The notes beneath the pieces were generated by a model. That model did not search any database and was not told the origin of the DNA. It saw only the letters and a program-made list of their open reading frames with translations. Below are positions 4,857-6,518 of a DNA stretch of 6,518 bases, piece after piece. A program made the position numbers and the translations under genes. Source of the stretch: an uncultured Eubacteriales bacterium (GTDB lineage Bacteria; Bacillota; Clostridia; Monoglobales; Monoglobaceae); NCBI GenBank assembly GCA_900550775.1, contig URTH01000104.1, positions 1-6,518 of the forward strand, in the 5' to 3' direction. Numbering within the stretch: the stretch's first letter is position 1; every line of letters begins with the position of its first letter.

Positions 4857-5942
4857 ATGAAGGAAACAAACAGATCCGATCATCCGAACATTGTTGCCAT
4901 CGGCGGCGGAACCGGGCTTTCAACCATGCTGCGCGGCCTGAAAAGCTACACCGATCACATTACGGCGGTTGTCAGTGTGGCCGATGACGGCGGTGGCAGC
5001 GGCATGCTGCGACGGGATTTACATATGCTGCCGCCGGGCGATATCCGAAACTGTATCCTGGCCCTGGCAAAGACCGAGCCGGTGATGGAGCGCTTGCTGC
5101 AATGCCGATTCCGTCAGGGATCGCTGCGCGGCCAGAATTTCGGCAATTTGTTTTTGGCTGCCATGAACGAGATTTTTGACGGCGATTTTGTCAAGGCGGT
5201 GCAAAACGTCAATGAGGTTTTAAGGGTGCAGGGCGAGGTGCTGCCGGTGACGGCGACCGATGTCGAACTGGCGGCAGAGCTGGATGACGGCGAACAGGTG
5301 ATCGGCGAATCGACCATCGGCCATAGCGCAAGCGATAAAAACCGAATCAAACGGATCTGGCTGCAGCACAAAAATCCGATGCATCAGGAGCCGATTACCA
5401 TGATCCCGGAGGTCGCGGAGGCGATTGCCAAGGCGGATCTGATTACCTTAGGCCCCGGCAGCCTTTATACCAGCATACTGCCGAATCTGGTGGTTCCGGG
5501 CGTGGCCTCGGCAATCCGGGATTCGCATGCACCGGTTTTATATATTAACAATATCATGACGCAGCCCGGTGAGACGGACGGCTATACCGCCTTTGACCAT
5601 GTGCAGGCGATTTTAGATCATACCGGCGCGGACTTTTTGGACTATTGCATTGTCAATCAGCAGCCGATCAATACGCCGCTGCTCTCCAAATATATGGAGC
5701 AGGACGCCGAGGCGGTTGTTCTGGATGAGGAACGCTTTGCAAAAACCAAGATCAAGTGGATCAAACGGGATTTGGTGGGCATTTACCAAAACCGCTATAT
5801 CCGGCATGATGTGGAAGTGCTGGCCGATACGATCTTTGATGTTCTCCGCTATGTGCGTCTGCACGATCGGGAGCTTGTCAGTGAGGAGGGGGTTCGTCTG
5901 TACCACCCTGCCCGAAGAAGAAATCAGGAAAACAGGAAATGA
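4857..5942 (+). CDS. yvcK: YvcK/CofD-like gluconeogenesis factor
   Basis: This is a member of the CofD-like family that binds UDP-sugars. In Bacillus subtilis YvcK is needed for growth and cell shape on gluconeogenic carbon sources and affects PBP1 placement. From the chosen ATG it has 361 residues. The nucleotide-binding start is IVAIGGGTGLS (12-22), followed by VSVADDGGGSGMLRRD and LPPGDIRNC. Later conserved stretches are TLGPGSLYTSILPNL and the NIMTQPGETDGYT segment. The start is uncertain. The frame can be extended to a TTG at 4830, but that has poor ribosome binding spacing and overlaps rapZ. ATG 4857 has GGGTGG (4846-4851) at about five bases, and the adjacent ATG 4854 is nearly as good. 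The gene lies between rapZ and whiA, nine bases before the latter, and is surely co-translated with them. Confidence 0.95.
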   Translation: MKETNRSDHPNIVAIGGGTGLSTMLRGLKSYTDHITAVVSVADDGGGSGMLRRDLHMLPPGDIRNCILALAKTEPVMERLLQCRFRQGSLRGQNFGNLFLAAMNEIFDGDFVKAVQNVNEVLRVQGEVLPVTATDVELAAELDDGEQVIGESTIGHSASDKNRIKRIWLQHKNPMHQEPITMIPEVAEAIAKADLITLGPGSLYTSILPNLVVPGVASAIRDSHAPVLYINNIMTQPGETDGYTAFDHVQAILDHTGADFLDYCIVNQQPINTPLLSKYMEQDAEAVVLDEERFAKTKIKWIKRDLVGIYQNRYIRHDVEVLADTIFDVLRYVRLHDRELVSEEGVRLYHPARRRNQENRK

Positions 5943-5951
5943 GGGGTTGCA

Positions 5952-6518
5952 ATGAAATCATTTTCTCAGTTAACCAAGGAAGAACTTTTTAAACAGGAGA
6001 ATCAGCACCGCTGCTGCGACCGTGCCGAGCTTGCCGGAATGCTGTTGTTCGGTGCGGCGCTCTCGGAGCGCGCGGTGCGCTTTGTGACAGAAAATCAGGA
6101 TGTTTTGGGCAGCTTTGCCAATCTTTGCCGCACCATGGGAATGGAGGCAAAGGCGGCGCAGAGCAGTGAAAACAGTGCGCGTTACGTTGCGGAAATCAGC
6201 GATGCCACGGCGATCCTGCAGCTGCTTTATGATTTGCATCTTACCGATCCGTCAAGCGGAATGATTCGGTACCGCATCGCAAAGGAGCTTACGGAAAACG
6301 ATTGCTGCCGCCGCGCATTTTGCAAGGGCGCTTTTTTGAGCGGCGGTACGGTGATTGACCCAAAAAAGAATTATAATATGGAATTTGTCACGCCTTACCT
6401 TGGACTTGGACGGGACATGCAGCAGCTGCTTTACGATATCGGGTTTTCGTTTAAGATGGCAGGGCGGCAGTCAAAATATGTGTTGTATTTAAAAAACAGT
6501 GAAAGTATTTCGGACTTT
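5952..6518 (+). CDS. whiA: WhiA sporulation/division regulator, N-terminal part (cut by window edge)
   Basis: The frame is open from ATG 5952 to the end of the window (189 codons, no stop), so the 3' third or so is missing. WhiA is a DNA-binding protein built from a LAGLIDADG-like domain and a C-terminal helix-turn-helix. In Streptomyces it drives sporulation genes, and in Bacillus it affects division and chromosome segregation. Seen here are the N-terminal part with the CCDRAELAGMLLFGA segment (about 21-35), CCRRAFCKGAFLSGG (about residues 118-132), the following NMEFVTPY stretch, and the YVLYLKNSESISDF segment at the edge. All are characteristic of the WhiA N-terminal and LAGLIDADG-like domains. 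The helix-turn-helix lies beyond the window. The start is supported by GAGGGG (5941-5946), which overlaps the yvcK stop. It is the last visible gene of the operon. Confidence 0.93.
   Translation, partial: MKSFSQLTKEELFKQENQHRCCDRAELAGMLLFGAALSERAVRFVTENQDVLGSFANLCRTMGMEAKAAQSSENSARYVAEISDATAILQLLYDLHLTDPSSGMIRYRIAKELTENDCCRRAFCKGAFLSGGTVIDPKKNYNMEFVTPYLGLGRDMQQLLYDIGFSFKMAGRQSKYVLYLKNSESISDF

Noticed and set aside
4300..4923. 207-residue minus-strand frame opposite rapZ and yvcK, and other long antisense frames in the operon
   Set aside because: These lie opposite well-supported genes, have no ribosome binding sites or family features, and arise from codon bias of the true genes.

Overview
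The window comes from a Gram-positive bacterium of the phylum Bacillota, most likely class Clostridia. The evidence is the order hprK - PHP phosphoesterase - murB - rapZ - yvcK - whiA, strong GGAGG-type ribosome binding sites, sigma-A promoters with 17-base spacers, and the four-cysteine form of ribosomal protein L28. Genus cannot be decided from the sequence.

Left part (1-854): the window opens inside the 3' end of a membrane protein gene, probably an ECF-transporter S component. It is followed by a compact non-coding-looking stretch that I read as a type I toxin-antitoxin locus. A sigma-A promoter (308-336) drives a structured leader and a 24-residue hydrophobic peptide (434-508). Facing it on the minus strand is a perfect-consensus promoter (TTGACA, 17 bases, TATAAT; 591-619) whose start lies at the end of the toxin terminator. 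It would make a roughly 90-nt antisense RNA over the toxin 3' UTR and last codons. This is the least routine item in the window. Bases 620-854 hold a perfect 16-bp terminator hairpin (715-754) and otherwise nothing I can identify.

Middle (855-1288): rpmB (L28) is on the minus strand with its own promoter. It is divergent from the promoter of the large plus-strand operon.

Right part (1289-6518): a tightly packed operon of hprK, a YcdX-like PHP phosphoesterase, murB, rapZ, yvcK and the 5' part of whiA, all on the plus strand. Gaps are at most 75 bases, and the PHP stop overlaps the murB start (ATGA). No internal terminator is visible. The genes tie carbon-status sensing (HPr kinase/phosphorylase, RapZ, YvcK) to cell-wall precursor synthesis (MurB, YvcK) and division or chromosome regulation (WhiA). 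whiA runs off the right edge.
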